Shown here: one piece after another, positions 1-5,492 of the stretch
Numbering within the stretch: the stretch's first letter is position 1
Layout of the letters: each line of letters begins with the position of its first letter
Assembly: GCA_902475865.1 (NCBI GenBank)
Contig: CABSBK010000088.1
Coordinates: forward strand, 1 to 5,642
Origin: an uncultured Collinsella sp.
Lineage (GTDB): Bacteria > Actinomycetota > Coriobacteriia > Coriobacteriales > Coriobacteriaceae
DNA length: 5,642 nt
Reading direction: 5' to 3'
Program-made: the position numbers and the translations under genes
Notes under the pieces: model-generated
What the model was told of the DNA's origin: nothing
The model's database searches: none
The model's input: the letters and a program-made list of their open reading frames with translations, nothing else

Positions 1-638
1 ACAAAGCGCTCCATCGTGGCGCGATCCTCGCCAAAGCAGTGCAGCACGCAACCGGCCTGGGGCACACCCACCTCGCGCAGCACGTTGTAGGCGTCCATAT
101 GCGAGGTGCGCTCCCCATCCGAGTCCTCGTGCCGCAAGTGCAACTCCACCGGCACATTGCGGCGCACGGCAACTTCGAGCTGACGTGCCATGCAATCAAT
201 CTGCACGCTATGGGGCGCCGGCGCGATGTCGTCATCGTAATCCATGTGGTAGTCCAGACCGATCTCGCCAATACCGACGCACAAAGGGTCATCGAGCGCG
301 GCAACGACCTGTGCGTGGATGTCGTCGGTATAATCCGGCGCGCCATAGGGGTGAACGCCGGCAAGATACTTGATCTGCGGAATATCCCGCATCGGCAGAA
401 TTTCGCGCACGAGCCAGTCGCTATAGTCCGTCACGCTGCGTTTGTCAGCGATGGGGTCGAACATCGTCACCAACAGGTCGACACCCGCGGCTTTGGCGCG
501 CACGAGCGTCTCGGGCACTTCTTTGCCCCAAAACGAAAGCAGATGCGCATGCGTGTCGGCAAGCGGTGCCAAGGGCACGGGGCAGGCAACCGTCTTCTTT
601 TTCTTGGTAAACGTCACGCGTTCGGCATTAGGCGTCAT
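1..638 (-). CDS. tatD: TatD family metal-dependent hydrolase (3' end outside window)
   Basis: This is the N-terminal 212 codons of a TatD-type amidohydrolase-fold DNase; the C-terminal part lies beyond the left edge. Known family members are cytoplasmic, metal-dependent nucleases implicated in DNA repair or quality control. The expected metal ligands are visible in order: the HxH pair at residues 30 and 32 (DTHAHL), Glu125 in GEIGLDY, His167 in VELHLRH and His200 in VLHCFGED. GVHPYGA at 95-100 is the usual strand-2 motif. The final conserved Asp would fall outside the window. The ATG at 638 is chosen because AGGAG (650-646) sits 7 bases upstream. It gives about 25 residues before the HxH motif, including a KKKK run, where family members usually have only a few. 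The start lies inside the last codons of rsmA (11-base overlap), so the two are very likely co-transcribed and translationally coupled. The family call is secure; the exact substrate is not. Confidence 0.93.
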   Translation of the reverse strand, partial: MTPNAERVTFTKKKKTVACPVPLAPLADTHAHLLSFWGKEVPETLVRAKAAGVDLLVTMFDPIADKRSVTDYSDWLVREILPMRDIPQIKYLAGVHPYGAPDYTDDIHAQVVAALDDPLCVGIGEIGLDYHMDYDDDIAPAPHSVQIDCMARQLEVAVRRNVPVELHLRHEDSDGERTSHMDAYNVLREVGVPQAGCVLHCFGEDRATMERF

Positions 639-1488
639 GGATTAGCTCCTGGGCCAGACGGACAAAGTCGGCAACATCGAGCGTCTCGGCGCGCGTGGTG
701 GGTGAGATACCGCAAGCCTCAAAGGCGGCATCGAGCACGTCCTTGGCAAAGCCGTTGGCGCTCATGGAATTGCGGATGGTCTTGCGACGCTGAGCAAATG
801 CGGCGTCAATCACGCGGGCCACAAACTCACGATCGAGTCCTTCGGGCACCACGCCGTCAACACGATCGATACGCACGACGGCCGAGTCCACGTGCGGCGC
901 CGGAATAAAACAACGCGGCGGCACCTCAAAGCGACCCGTCACCTGCGCATACAGGCCGAGCTTTGCCGTATAGCCGCCATAGGTCTTGTTACCCGGCACT
1001 GCGGCAATGCGATCGGCAACCTCCTTTTGAACCATGACGACGGCGCGCTTGAGCACGGGCATCGTCTGGAAGAACTGCAGGATGATCGTCGCCGCCACGT
1101 TATAGGGCAGGTTCGCGACAAATACCGTCGGCTCACCGCCCGCAACCTGCTCAATCTGCTCCGGCGTCACCCTGAGCGCGTCGCCCATGATAAAGCGGAA
1201 GTTGGCGTAGTCAGCGGCATGGGCATCGAGCACCGGCTCGAGCTCGGGGTCGGCCTCGATCGACGTGACGCACGCCGCCTCCTGCAGCAGCGCAAGCGTG
1301 AGCGTACCAACGCCCGGACCGACCTCGAGCACGCGCTCATCGCCCGCAAGCTCGGAAAGCTCGCAAATGCGCTCAATTACATGGTTGTCGATCAGGAAGT
1401 TCTGGCCCAGGCGATGCTTGGTCGCAAGGCCAAACTCCTCCAGCAGCTCCCTTGTTGCCGTGGGGTTTGCCAAAGGCGAAGTTGTCAT
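628..1488 (-). CDS. rsmA: 16S rRNA adenine(1518/1519)-N6 dimethyltransferase RsmA (KsgA)
   Basis: RsmA uses S-adenosylmethionine to dimethylate the two adjacent adenines in the 3'-terminal hairpin of 16S rRNA, a late 30S maturation and checkpoint step; loss gives kasugamycin resistance in many bacteria. The 286-residue length is normal. Visible motifs are LGQNFL (27-32), the SAM-binding glycine loop EVGPGVGTLT (55-64), the acidic end of strand 2 in SIEAD (76-80), GDAL (102-105), the catalytic NLPYN (126-130), VQKEVADR (153-160), FIPAPHVDSAVV (194-205) and QRRKTIRN (233-240), followed by the small C-terminal helical domain. The ATG start has a near-perfect AAGGAGG (1500-1494) 5 bases upstream. 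The stop overlaps the tatD start. The gene lies just downstream of a strong terminator that follows metG, and I see no convincing promoter between them. Nothing in the protein looks damaged. Confidence 0.97.
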   Translation of the reverse strand: MTTSPLANPTATRELLEEFGLATKHRLGQNFLIDNHVIERICELSELAGDERVLEVGPGVGTLTLALLQEAACVTSIEADPELEPVLDAHAADYANFRFIMGDALRVTPEQIEQVAGGEPTVFVANLPYNVAATIILQFFQTMPVLKRAVVMVQKEVADRIAAVPGNKTYGGYTAKLGLYAQVTGRFEVPPRCFIPAPHVDSAVVRIDRVDGVVPEGLDREFVARVIDAAFAQRRKTIRNSMSANGFAKDVLDAAFEACGISPTTRAETLDVADFVRLAQELIHDA

Positions 1489-1493
1489 AGTTG

Positions 1494-1500
1494 CCTCCTT
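1494..1500 (-). promoter_or_regulatory. strong ribosome binding site of rsmA
   Basis: AAGGAGG on the minus strand lies 5 bases before the rsmA ATG. It matches the anti-Shine-Dalgarno complement closely, fixes the start codon, and is the strongest such site in the window. Confidence 0.85.
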
Positions 1501-1520
1501 AGCATGGTGGCGGCGTCTTG

Positions 1521-1556
1521 AAACAAAAGGGCATGGACCGTTGCGGCCATGCCCTT
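1521..1556 (-). terminator. intrinsic terminator after metG
   Basis: On the minus strand, AAGGGCATGG (1556-1547) pairs perfectly with CCATGCCCTT (1536-1527). The 10-base loop could itself form a small CCG/CGG stem, and the hairpin is followed directly by TTTTGTTT (1528-1521). It sits 40 bases after the metG stop and 32 bases before the rsmA start. On the plus strand the hairpin is not followed by a T run, so it acts for leftward transcription only. It should end most hydrolase-rsmI-metG transcripts, or partly attenuate readthrough into rsmA-tatD. Confidence 0.9.
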
Positions 1557-1595
1557 ACATCTAAACAGCAAATTGCCGATATGGCGCGCGGCGGC

Positions 1596-3197
1596 TTAGC
1601 CCAGACGCGGGAACAGCGGCTCGCCCTTCTCGACGGGCTGACCACCGGCAAGCAAGCCCCAAGCGCAAATGCCCTTGAGGTCGTCGCTCGCGGCCTCGTC
1701 CTCGCAGGACAGGCGGCGCAGGGCCTCGGCAGAAGTCTGGGGCATGAGCGGCATCAGCAGGTGAGCGGCAATGCGGATAGCCTCGAGCAGGTTGTAGATC
1801 ACAAATGCCAGCTCGTCAGCCTTGGTCTCGTCCTTGGCAAGCGCCCAGGGCTCGGAGTCCTCGATGTAGTGGTTGGCGGCATGGATGAGCTCCATGACCT
1901 CGTCCTTAGCTCCACCGTAATCGAGCACGTCCATCTTGGCCATGTAGCGCTCGACCAGGCCATCGGCGATCTTTGTCAGCGGGTTTTCGAACGCATCGAA
2001 CGACGCGGGCTTGGCGGGCGCGCAACCGTCAAAGTACTTGCCGCTCATGTTGAGCGAACGCGAGATAAGGTTGCCCCAGCTGTTGGCCAGGTCGGCGTTG
2101 TAGACCTGCTCCATGCGATCGAAGCTGATGGCACCGTCGGTGCCGGGGACGACGTCGGTCATGAAGTAATAGCGATAGCCCTCGACGCCCAGCATGTCGA
2201 TAACGTCCTGCGGAGCGATGGCGTTGCCGCGGCTCTTGGACATCTTCTCGGCCTTGCCAGTCTCGGCATTGCGCACGGTCAGGAAGCCGTGGGCAAAGAC
2301 GTGCTCGGGCAGGGCCTCGCCGATGGCCATGAGCATGGCGGGCCAAATGACGCAGTGGAAGCGGATGATGTCCTTACCCACGATGTGGAACTGCGCGGGC
2401 CAACGATAGGCCAGCTCGGCACGAGCCTCGTCGGTGTCGACGCCGTAGCCGACGGCCGTCATATAGTTGAGCAGCGCATCGAACCACACGTAGGTCACGT
2501 GGCCCTCGTCAAACGGGACCTGAATGCCCCAGTCAAAGCTCGTGCGGCTCACGGATAGGTCGTTAAGGCCGCCCTCGACAAAGCTGCGAACCTCGTTCAT
2601 GCGGAAGGACGGCTGGACAAAGTCGGGGTGCTCGTCGTAGAGCTTGAGCAGCTTGTCCTGGAAGGCGGAAAGCTTAAAGAAGTAGGACTCCTCCTGCACG
2701 CGCTCAAGCGGACGGTGGCAGTCGGGGCACAGGTGCTGGCCGACGCTGCCGTACTCCTCGTCGCCCTTCTGGACCTGCGTATCGGTGAAGTAGGTCTCGT
2801 CAGGCACGCAATACCAGCCGTCGTAGCTGCCCTTATACAGGTAACCGGACTCCTTCATGCGCTCCCACAGGTACTGCACGGCATGATGCTGGCGCGGCTC
2901 GGTGGTGCGGATGAAGTCGTCGTTGGAAATCTCGAGCTTGCTCCAAAGCTCCTTGAAGTGCGGAGCCTGGCTGTCGGTCCACTCCTGCGGCGTCATGCCA
3001 TGCTTGGCTGCGGCCTCGGCGACCTTCTCGCCGTGCTCGTCCATACCGGTCAGGAACTTGACGTTATAGCCGGCGGAGCGGCGATAGCGAGCCTGAACGT
3101 CGGCGATGATGGTGGAATAAGCCGTGCCCAGGTGCGGATCGGCGTTGACGTAGTAGATGGGCGTCGTGATAAAGAACGAAGGCTTGCTTTGATCCAT
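1596..3197 (-). CDS. metG: methionyl-tRNA synthetase
   Basis: This class I aminoacyl-tRNA synthetase attaches methionine to initiator and elongator tRNA-Met using ATP in the cytoplasm. Seen in the 533 residues: the HIGH-type signature as HLGT (22-25), GMDEHG (51-56) in the Rossmann fold, the connective-peptide knuckle (130-165), VWFDAL (237-242), GKDIIRFHCVIWPA (274-287) and the KMSKS loop (318-322), then the anticodon-binding helical domain ending in PLFPRLG. The protein stops there, so the C-terminal dimerising tRNA-binding domain of the roughly 660-680-residue forms is absent; short monomeric forms are well known. In the knuckle, Cys130, Cys157 and Cys160 are present, but the position expected to be the second Cys of the first CxxC is Asp133. 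The ATG start has GGAGG (3211-3207) 9 bases upstream. It follows rsmI by 69 bases and is closed by a terminator. Confidence 0.98.
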   Translation of the reverse strand: MDQSKPSFFITTPIYYVNADPHLGTAYSTIIADVQARYRRSAGYNVKFLTGMDEHGEKVAEAAAKHGMTPQEWTDSQAPHFKELWSKLEISNDDFIRTTEPRQHHAVQYLWERMKESGYLYKGSYDGWYCVPDETYFTDTQVQKGDEEYGSVGQHLCPDCHRPLERVQEESYFFKLSAFQDKLLKLYDEHPDFVQPSFRMNEVRSFVEGGLNDLSVSRTSFDWGIQVPFDEGHVTYVWFDALLNYMTAVGYGVDTDEARAELAYRWPAQFHIVGKDIIRFHCVIWPAMLMAIGEALPEHVFAHGFLTVRNAETGKAEKMSKSRGNAIAPQDVIDMLGVEGYRYYFMTDVVPGTDGAISFDRMEQVYNADLANSWGNLISRSLNMSGKYFDGCAPAKPASFDAFENPLTKIADGLVERYMAKMDVLDYGGAKDEVMELIHAANHYIEDSEPWALAKDETKADELAFVIYNLLEAIRIAAHLLMPLMPQTSAEALRRLSCEDEAASDDLKGICAWGLLAGGQPVEKGEPLFPRLG

Positions 3198-3236
3198 GGG
3201 GTTTGTCCTCCAGAAAAACGTTGCATACAGGGGATG

Positions 3237-3242
3237 ATTCTA
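3237..3242 (-). promoter_or_regulatory. possible -10 element of a metG promoter
   Basis: The 69-base gap between rsmI and metG contains TAGAAT on the minus strand (3242-3237), a 5 of 6 match to TATAAT, about 40 bases before the metG ATG. The hexamer 17 bases upstream (TGGAGG) is a poor -35. An 8-base palindrome GGATATCC (3254-3261) sits in that spacer. This could give metG its own transcription in addition to readthrough from rsmI, but the support is weak. Confidence 0.3.
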
Positions 3243-3266
3243 GCGCAAGGGCTGGATATCCTCCAT

Positions 3267-4145
3267 CTATTGCATATCGAGCACCATGGCATAGACATCG
3301 CGCTTGCGGCGCGAATACTTCTGAGACAGGCGCTTGGCCACCGCAGAGGCGGGCTCCCCCTCCTCGAGCGCGGAGCGGATATCCTCGCACAGGGCCTCGT
3401 CGGGATCCGCTGCCGCGGCGCCAACCGGCACGATACCGGCCTCCTCATCCTCGCTCGGCGGCGCGATGACCAGCGCAATCTCGCCCTTTACCTCGCCGCG
3501 AGCACGCAGCTCCTCGGCGAGCTGGGCAGCGGGCCCGCGCAAGACCTCCTCGTGCAGCTTGGTGAGTTCGCGGCAGACGGCAACCTCACGCTGGGGAAAG
3601 ACCTCCGCCACGGCCTCGAGCGTCGCCACGATGCGATGTGGAGACTCGTAGAAGATGAGCGCGCCGGGAACCACGGCAAGGCGCTGCAAACGGCGCACGC
3701 GGTCGCCGTGCTTTCGGCCCAAAAAGCCCTCAAAGAAAAAATGCTCGCAGGGAATGCCGGACGAAACGAGCGCCGTGACGCAAGCAGAGGGCCCGGGAAT
3801 AACTTCGACAGGCACATCGGCCTCACGCGCTGCCTCGACCAGCGCCTGGCCGGGATCGGACACGCTCGGCATGCCGGCGTCCGAGGCAAAAGCGAGGGTC
3901 TCCCCCGCCAGCAGACGGTCGACCAGGCCGGCGGCGCGGCTGGCGATCACATTCTCGTCGCAACGGACAAGCGGCTTGGAAATGCCCAGATGCATCAGCA
4001 GCTTTGACGTCACACGCGTGTCTTCACAGCAGATGGCATCGGCGGCGGCAAACGCCTCGCCAACGCGCGGGGACAGGTCACCCAGGTTGCCGATGGGCGT
4101 GCCGACCACATAGAGTTTGCCCGTATGGGCGCTGTTTTGCGTCAT
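3267..4145 (-). CDS. rsmI: 16S rRNA (cytidine(1402)-2'-O)-methyltransferase RsmI
   Basis: RsmI adds the 2'-O-methyl group to C1402 of 16S rRNA, a P-site nucleotide whose N4 is methylated by RsmH; the pair tunes start-codon selection and decoding fidelity. The 292-residue length fits the tetrapyrrole-methylase-fold family. Visible motifs are YVVGTPIGNLGDLSPR (12-27), CEDTR (40-44), the SAM-site segment ASDAGMPSVSDPG (87-99), VEVIPGPSA (113-121), FFFEGFLGRK (136-145), FYESPHR (165-171), CRELTKLHEEVLRG (191-204) and KGEIALVI (220-227), then the variable C-terminal domain with an Arg/Lys-rich YSRRKRD. The ATG at 4145 lies 6 bases after the stop of the upstream hydrolase gene. Only a weak TAGG precedes it, partly inside that stop codon, so initiation probably depends on translation of the upstream gene. 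No damage is seen. Confidence 0.97.
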   Translation of the reverse strand: MTQNSAHTGKLYVVGTPIGNLGDLSPRVGEAFAAADAICCEDTRVTSKLLMHLGISKPLVRCDENVIASRAAGLVDRLLAGETLAFASDAGMPSVSDPGQALVEAAREADVPVEVIPGPSACVTALVSSGIPCEHFFFEGFLGRKHGDRVRRLQRLAVVPGALIFYESPHRIVATLEAVAEVFPQREVAVCRELTKLHEEVLRGPAAQLAEELRARGEVKGEIALVIAPPSEDEEAGIVPVGAAAADPDEALCEDIRSALEEGEPASAVAKRLSQKYSRRKRDVYAMVLDMQ

Positions 4146-4151
4146 ATCAAC

Positions 4152-5213
4152 CTATTCAATCATGCCGCGCTCGAGCGTACCGAGCGCCGCGCGGGCGTCC
4201 CATGCTGCAATGCGCTTCTCGGTCTTCCACGTTTGGAAGAACCAACCGGCAGCCGGCGCAAACGAAGCCAGCTGGTTGGCAATAAACACGCGCTCGTAGG
4301 CATTGCGGCCCTCGGGCGTAACCGACGAGTTGGCAAAGATCGCCGCGCCCGACCATTCGCCCACCAGCACGGGGAACCCTGTCGAAATCGCTTCTTTAAG
4401 CTCGCGCTTGTTACGCGAAATCGCCGTCGTCAGCCCGCGGGGGCTCGTGATGTCGAGCGCATACTCGTCGCGGTAATGGTACAGGTGAAGGTCCATGTAG
4501 ACGTTCTTGTACTTGGCGCCGCGCATAAAATGCTTCCACTCGCCGGGATGCCCCGACGACGAGAAGACGACGATCTTATCCTCGGGCATATACGAACGGA
4601 CGAGCTCGTAGGCATCGCGATAGAAATTGCGCAGGTAGTGGGCCGGAATGCCATCCGTCATGGTAAAGAGGCTCTTGCGGACGCTCATCTGCGGCGTGTC
4701 CAGCAGCTCAATGCCCAGCAGGCTCTCGGCCTCGCCGTAGCGATCGGCCAGGCGCTCGAGCACGTCGAGTGCGACATGACGGCCATTGGTGGACGAATGC
4801 CACTCGGCAACAGCCTCTGGCGTAGTGGGCAAATCGTTGGAATCGCCCTGGCCACCGGGCACCGTTGCCAGGTCGAGCAGCACGCGGATGTCGTACTTGG
4901 CAGCCCACTCAATTGCACGGTCGATGTAGTCGACAACCGAGATGTAGGACGCATCGGACTCCTGCGAACCAAAGGCATACCAGGGCACCGGCAGACGCAC
5001 GGCATTGAGGCCGATCTGCGCCATGCGGCGAAAATCGTCCTCGCTCACAAACGTCTCGTAATGACGGCGCATGCGCTCGTTATAGGCGGCGGTGCCCATG
5101 GCCTCCTGCAGCTCGGCCGCGTTGGATGCACCGGTCGCCGCGTATAGCGACGGGGTCACCCAAGGCTCGGGAATAAACCAGCCAGAGAGATTAACGCCGA
5201 GTATCCTCTCCAT
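4152..5213 (-). CDS. GH5-family (exo-1,3-beta-glucanase-like) protein with altered catalytic pair, probable pseudo-glycosidase
   Basis: The 353-residue protein follows the exo-1,3-beta-glucanase branch of glycoside hydrolase family 5 end to end: GVNLSGWFIPEPWVTPSLY (6-24), HYETFVSEDDFRRM (51-64), LNAVRLPVPWYAF (69-81, with the conserved Arg73), DLATVPGGQ (114-122), LLGIELLDTP (165-174), DLHLYHY (241-247), VGEWSGA (284-290, nucleophile position Glu286) and GWFFQTWKTE (323-332). In active relatives residues 172-173 are Asn-Glu, the Glu being the acid/base; here they are Asp-Thr. The usual His of DLHG is Ala116. The frame is otherwise intact, so this looks like a retained non-hydrolytic or altered enzyme, not decay. 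There is no signal peptide or membrane segment, so it is presumably cytoplasmic. The ATG at 5213 is preferred over an upstream TTG at 5330, because AAGGGGG lies 5 bases before it and homology begins there. It heads the unit with rsmI. The ligand is unknown. Confidence 0.8.
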   Translation of the reverse strand: MERILGVNLSGWFIPEPWVTPSLYAATGASNAAELQEAMGTAAYNERMRRHYETFVSEDDFRRMAQIGLNAVRLPVPWYAFGSQESDASYISVVDYIDRAIEWAAKYDIRVLLDLATVPGGQGDSNDLPTTPEAVAEWHSSTNGRHVALDVLERLADRYGEAESLLGIELLDTPQMSVRKSLFTMTDGIPAHYLRNFYRDAYELVRSYMPEDKIVVFSSSGHPGEWKHFMRGAKYKNVYMDLHLYHYRDEYALDITSPRGLTTAISRNKRELKEAISTGFPVLVGEWSGAAIFANSSVTPEGRNAYERVFIANQLASFAPAAGWFFQTWKTEKRIAAWDARAALGTLERGMIE

Positions 5214-5218
5214 CACTG

Positions 5219-5225
5219 CCCCCTT
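5219..5225 (-). promoter_or_regulatory. ribosome binding site deciding the start of the GH5-like gene
   Basis: AAGGGGG on the minus strand lies 5 bases before the ATG at 5213. It supports that start over the longer reading from a TTG at 5330, whose extra 39 residues show no family similarity and would overlap the promoter region. Confidence 0.65.
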
Positions 5226-5232
5226 CGGATCG

Positions 5233-5249
5233 TGCAGGTCGAGCCTGCA
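5233..5249 (-). promoter_or_regulatory. leader hairpin upstream of the GH5-like gene
   Basis: TGCAGG (5249-5244) and CCTGCA (5238-5233) form a 6-base-pair stem with a 5-base loop in the untranslated leader, 7 bases before the ribosome binding site. No T run follows, so it is not a terminator. It could be an mRNA-stability element or a dyad bound by a regulator. Confidence 0.4.
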
Positions 5250-5278
5250 TCGTATTGCATAGGAAAAGTATCGTTTTG

Positions 5279-5284
5279 AGTATA
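5279..5284 (-). promoter_or_regulatory. candidate -10 of the promoter for the GH5-like-rsmI-metG unit
   Basis: TATACT on the minus strand (5284-5279) is a 5 of 6 match to TATAAT and would give a leader of roughly 60 bases before the ATG at 5213. No good TTGACA-like -35 lies 16-18 bases upstream; instead that interval runs into the GACCG/CGGTC dyad at 5304-5315. A weak -35 plus an overlapping dyad would fit an activator- or repressor-controlled promoter, but this is inference. Confidence 0.5.
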
Positions 5285-5303
5285 CCCGCGCGTGCGGACA
5301 GAC

Positions 5304-5315
5304 GACCGAACGGTC
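5304..5315. promoter_or_regulatory. dyad GACCG-AA-CGGTC, possible operator
   Basis: This is a perfect 5-base inverted repeat with a 2-base centre. It begins 19 bases upstream of the candidate -10, so it covers most of the expected -35 position. Short GACCG/CGGTC dyads of this size are typical of TetR-family operators in Gram-positives. No regulator gene lies in the window, so the binding protein is unknown. Confidence 0.4.
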
Positions 5316-5460
5316 TGCAAAGTGGCGCAAAAGCGGGAGGAATGTCTGGGGCGGGCCCGAGCTAGTGCGCCGAGATGTGCACGCACGTCGGAAGCAAGCG
5401 CCGGAAAGCGCATCCCGCTCTAAAGCCCAATTCTGGGATGCATTTTCCGCGGAACCCTAC
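5316..5460. other. non-coding stretch between a terminator and the GH5-like promoter, with inverted repeats
   Basis: I see no plausible gene here. It holds an inverted repeat GCATCCC (5410-5416) / GGGATGC (5435-5441), with a smaller competing stem CCCA (5426-5429) / TGGG (5434-5437) that shares its right arm, and a perfect 10-base palindrome TTCCGCGGAA (5445-5454). None has a T run on either strand that would make it a terminator. Their role is unknown. Confidence 0.45.
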
Positions 5461-5492
5461 ATAAAAGAAAAGGACCCCTTTGCAGAGGTCCT
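5461..5492 (-). terminator. intrinsic terminator for a transcript entering from the right
   Basis: On the minus strand AGGACCTC (5492-5485) pairs with GGGGTCCT (5478-5471), 8 pairs including one G-T, around a 6-base loop. It is followed by a T-rich tract (5470-5461). The plus strand lacks a T run on the other side. It therefore ends leftward transcription that starts beyond the right edge or inside the structured region 5493-5642, and insulates the GH5-like promoter. Confidence 0.85.

Noticed and set aside
39..908. A 289-codon open frame on the plus strand opposite tatD and rsmA
   Set aside because: It spans two real minus-strand genes whose catalytic motifs are intact; its own product is His/Arg-rich noise.
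1518..2558. A 346-codon open frame on the plus strand opposite metG
   Set aside because: It is the complement shadow of metG, starts inside a terminator hairpin and has no recognisable domain.
2628..4007. A 459-codon open frame on the plus strand across metG and rsmI
   Set aside because: It is antisense to two clearly conserved genes, has no family motifs, and arises from the GC-rich third-position bias of the real frames.
4125..5147. A 340-codon plus-strand open frame opposite the GH5-like gene
   Set aside because: It is antisense to a protein with end-to-end family similarity and shows no motif of its own.
5214..5330. Extension of the GH5-like protein upstream to a TTG at 5330
   Set aside because: It lacks a ribosome site, covers the candidate promoter and leader hairpin, and adds 39 residues without similarity or signal-peptide character.
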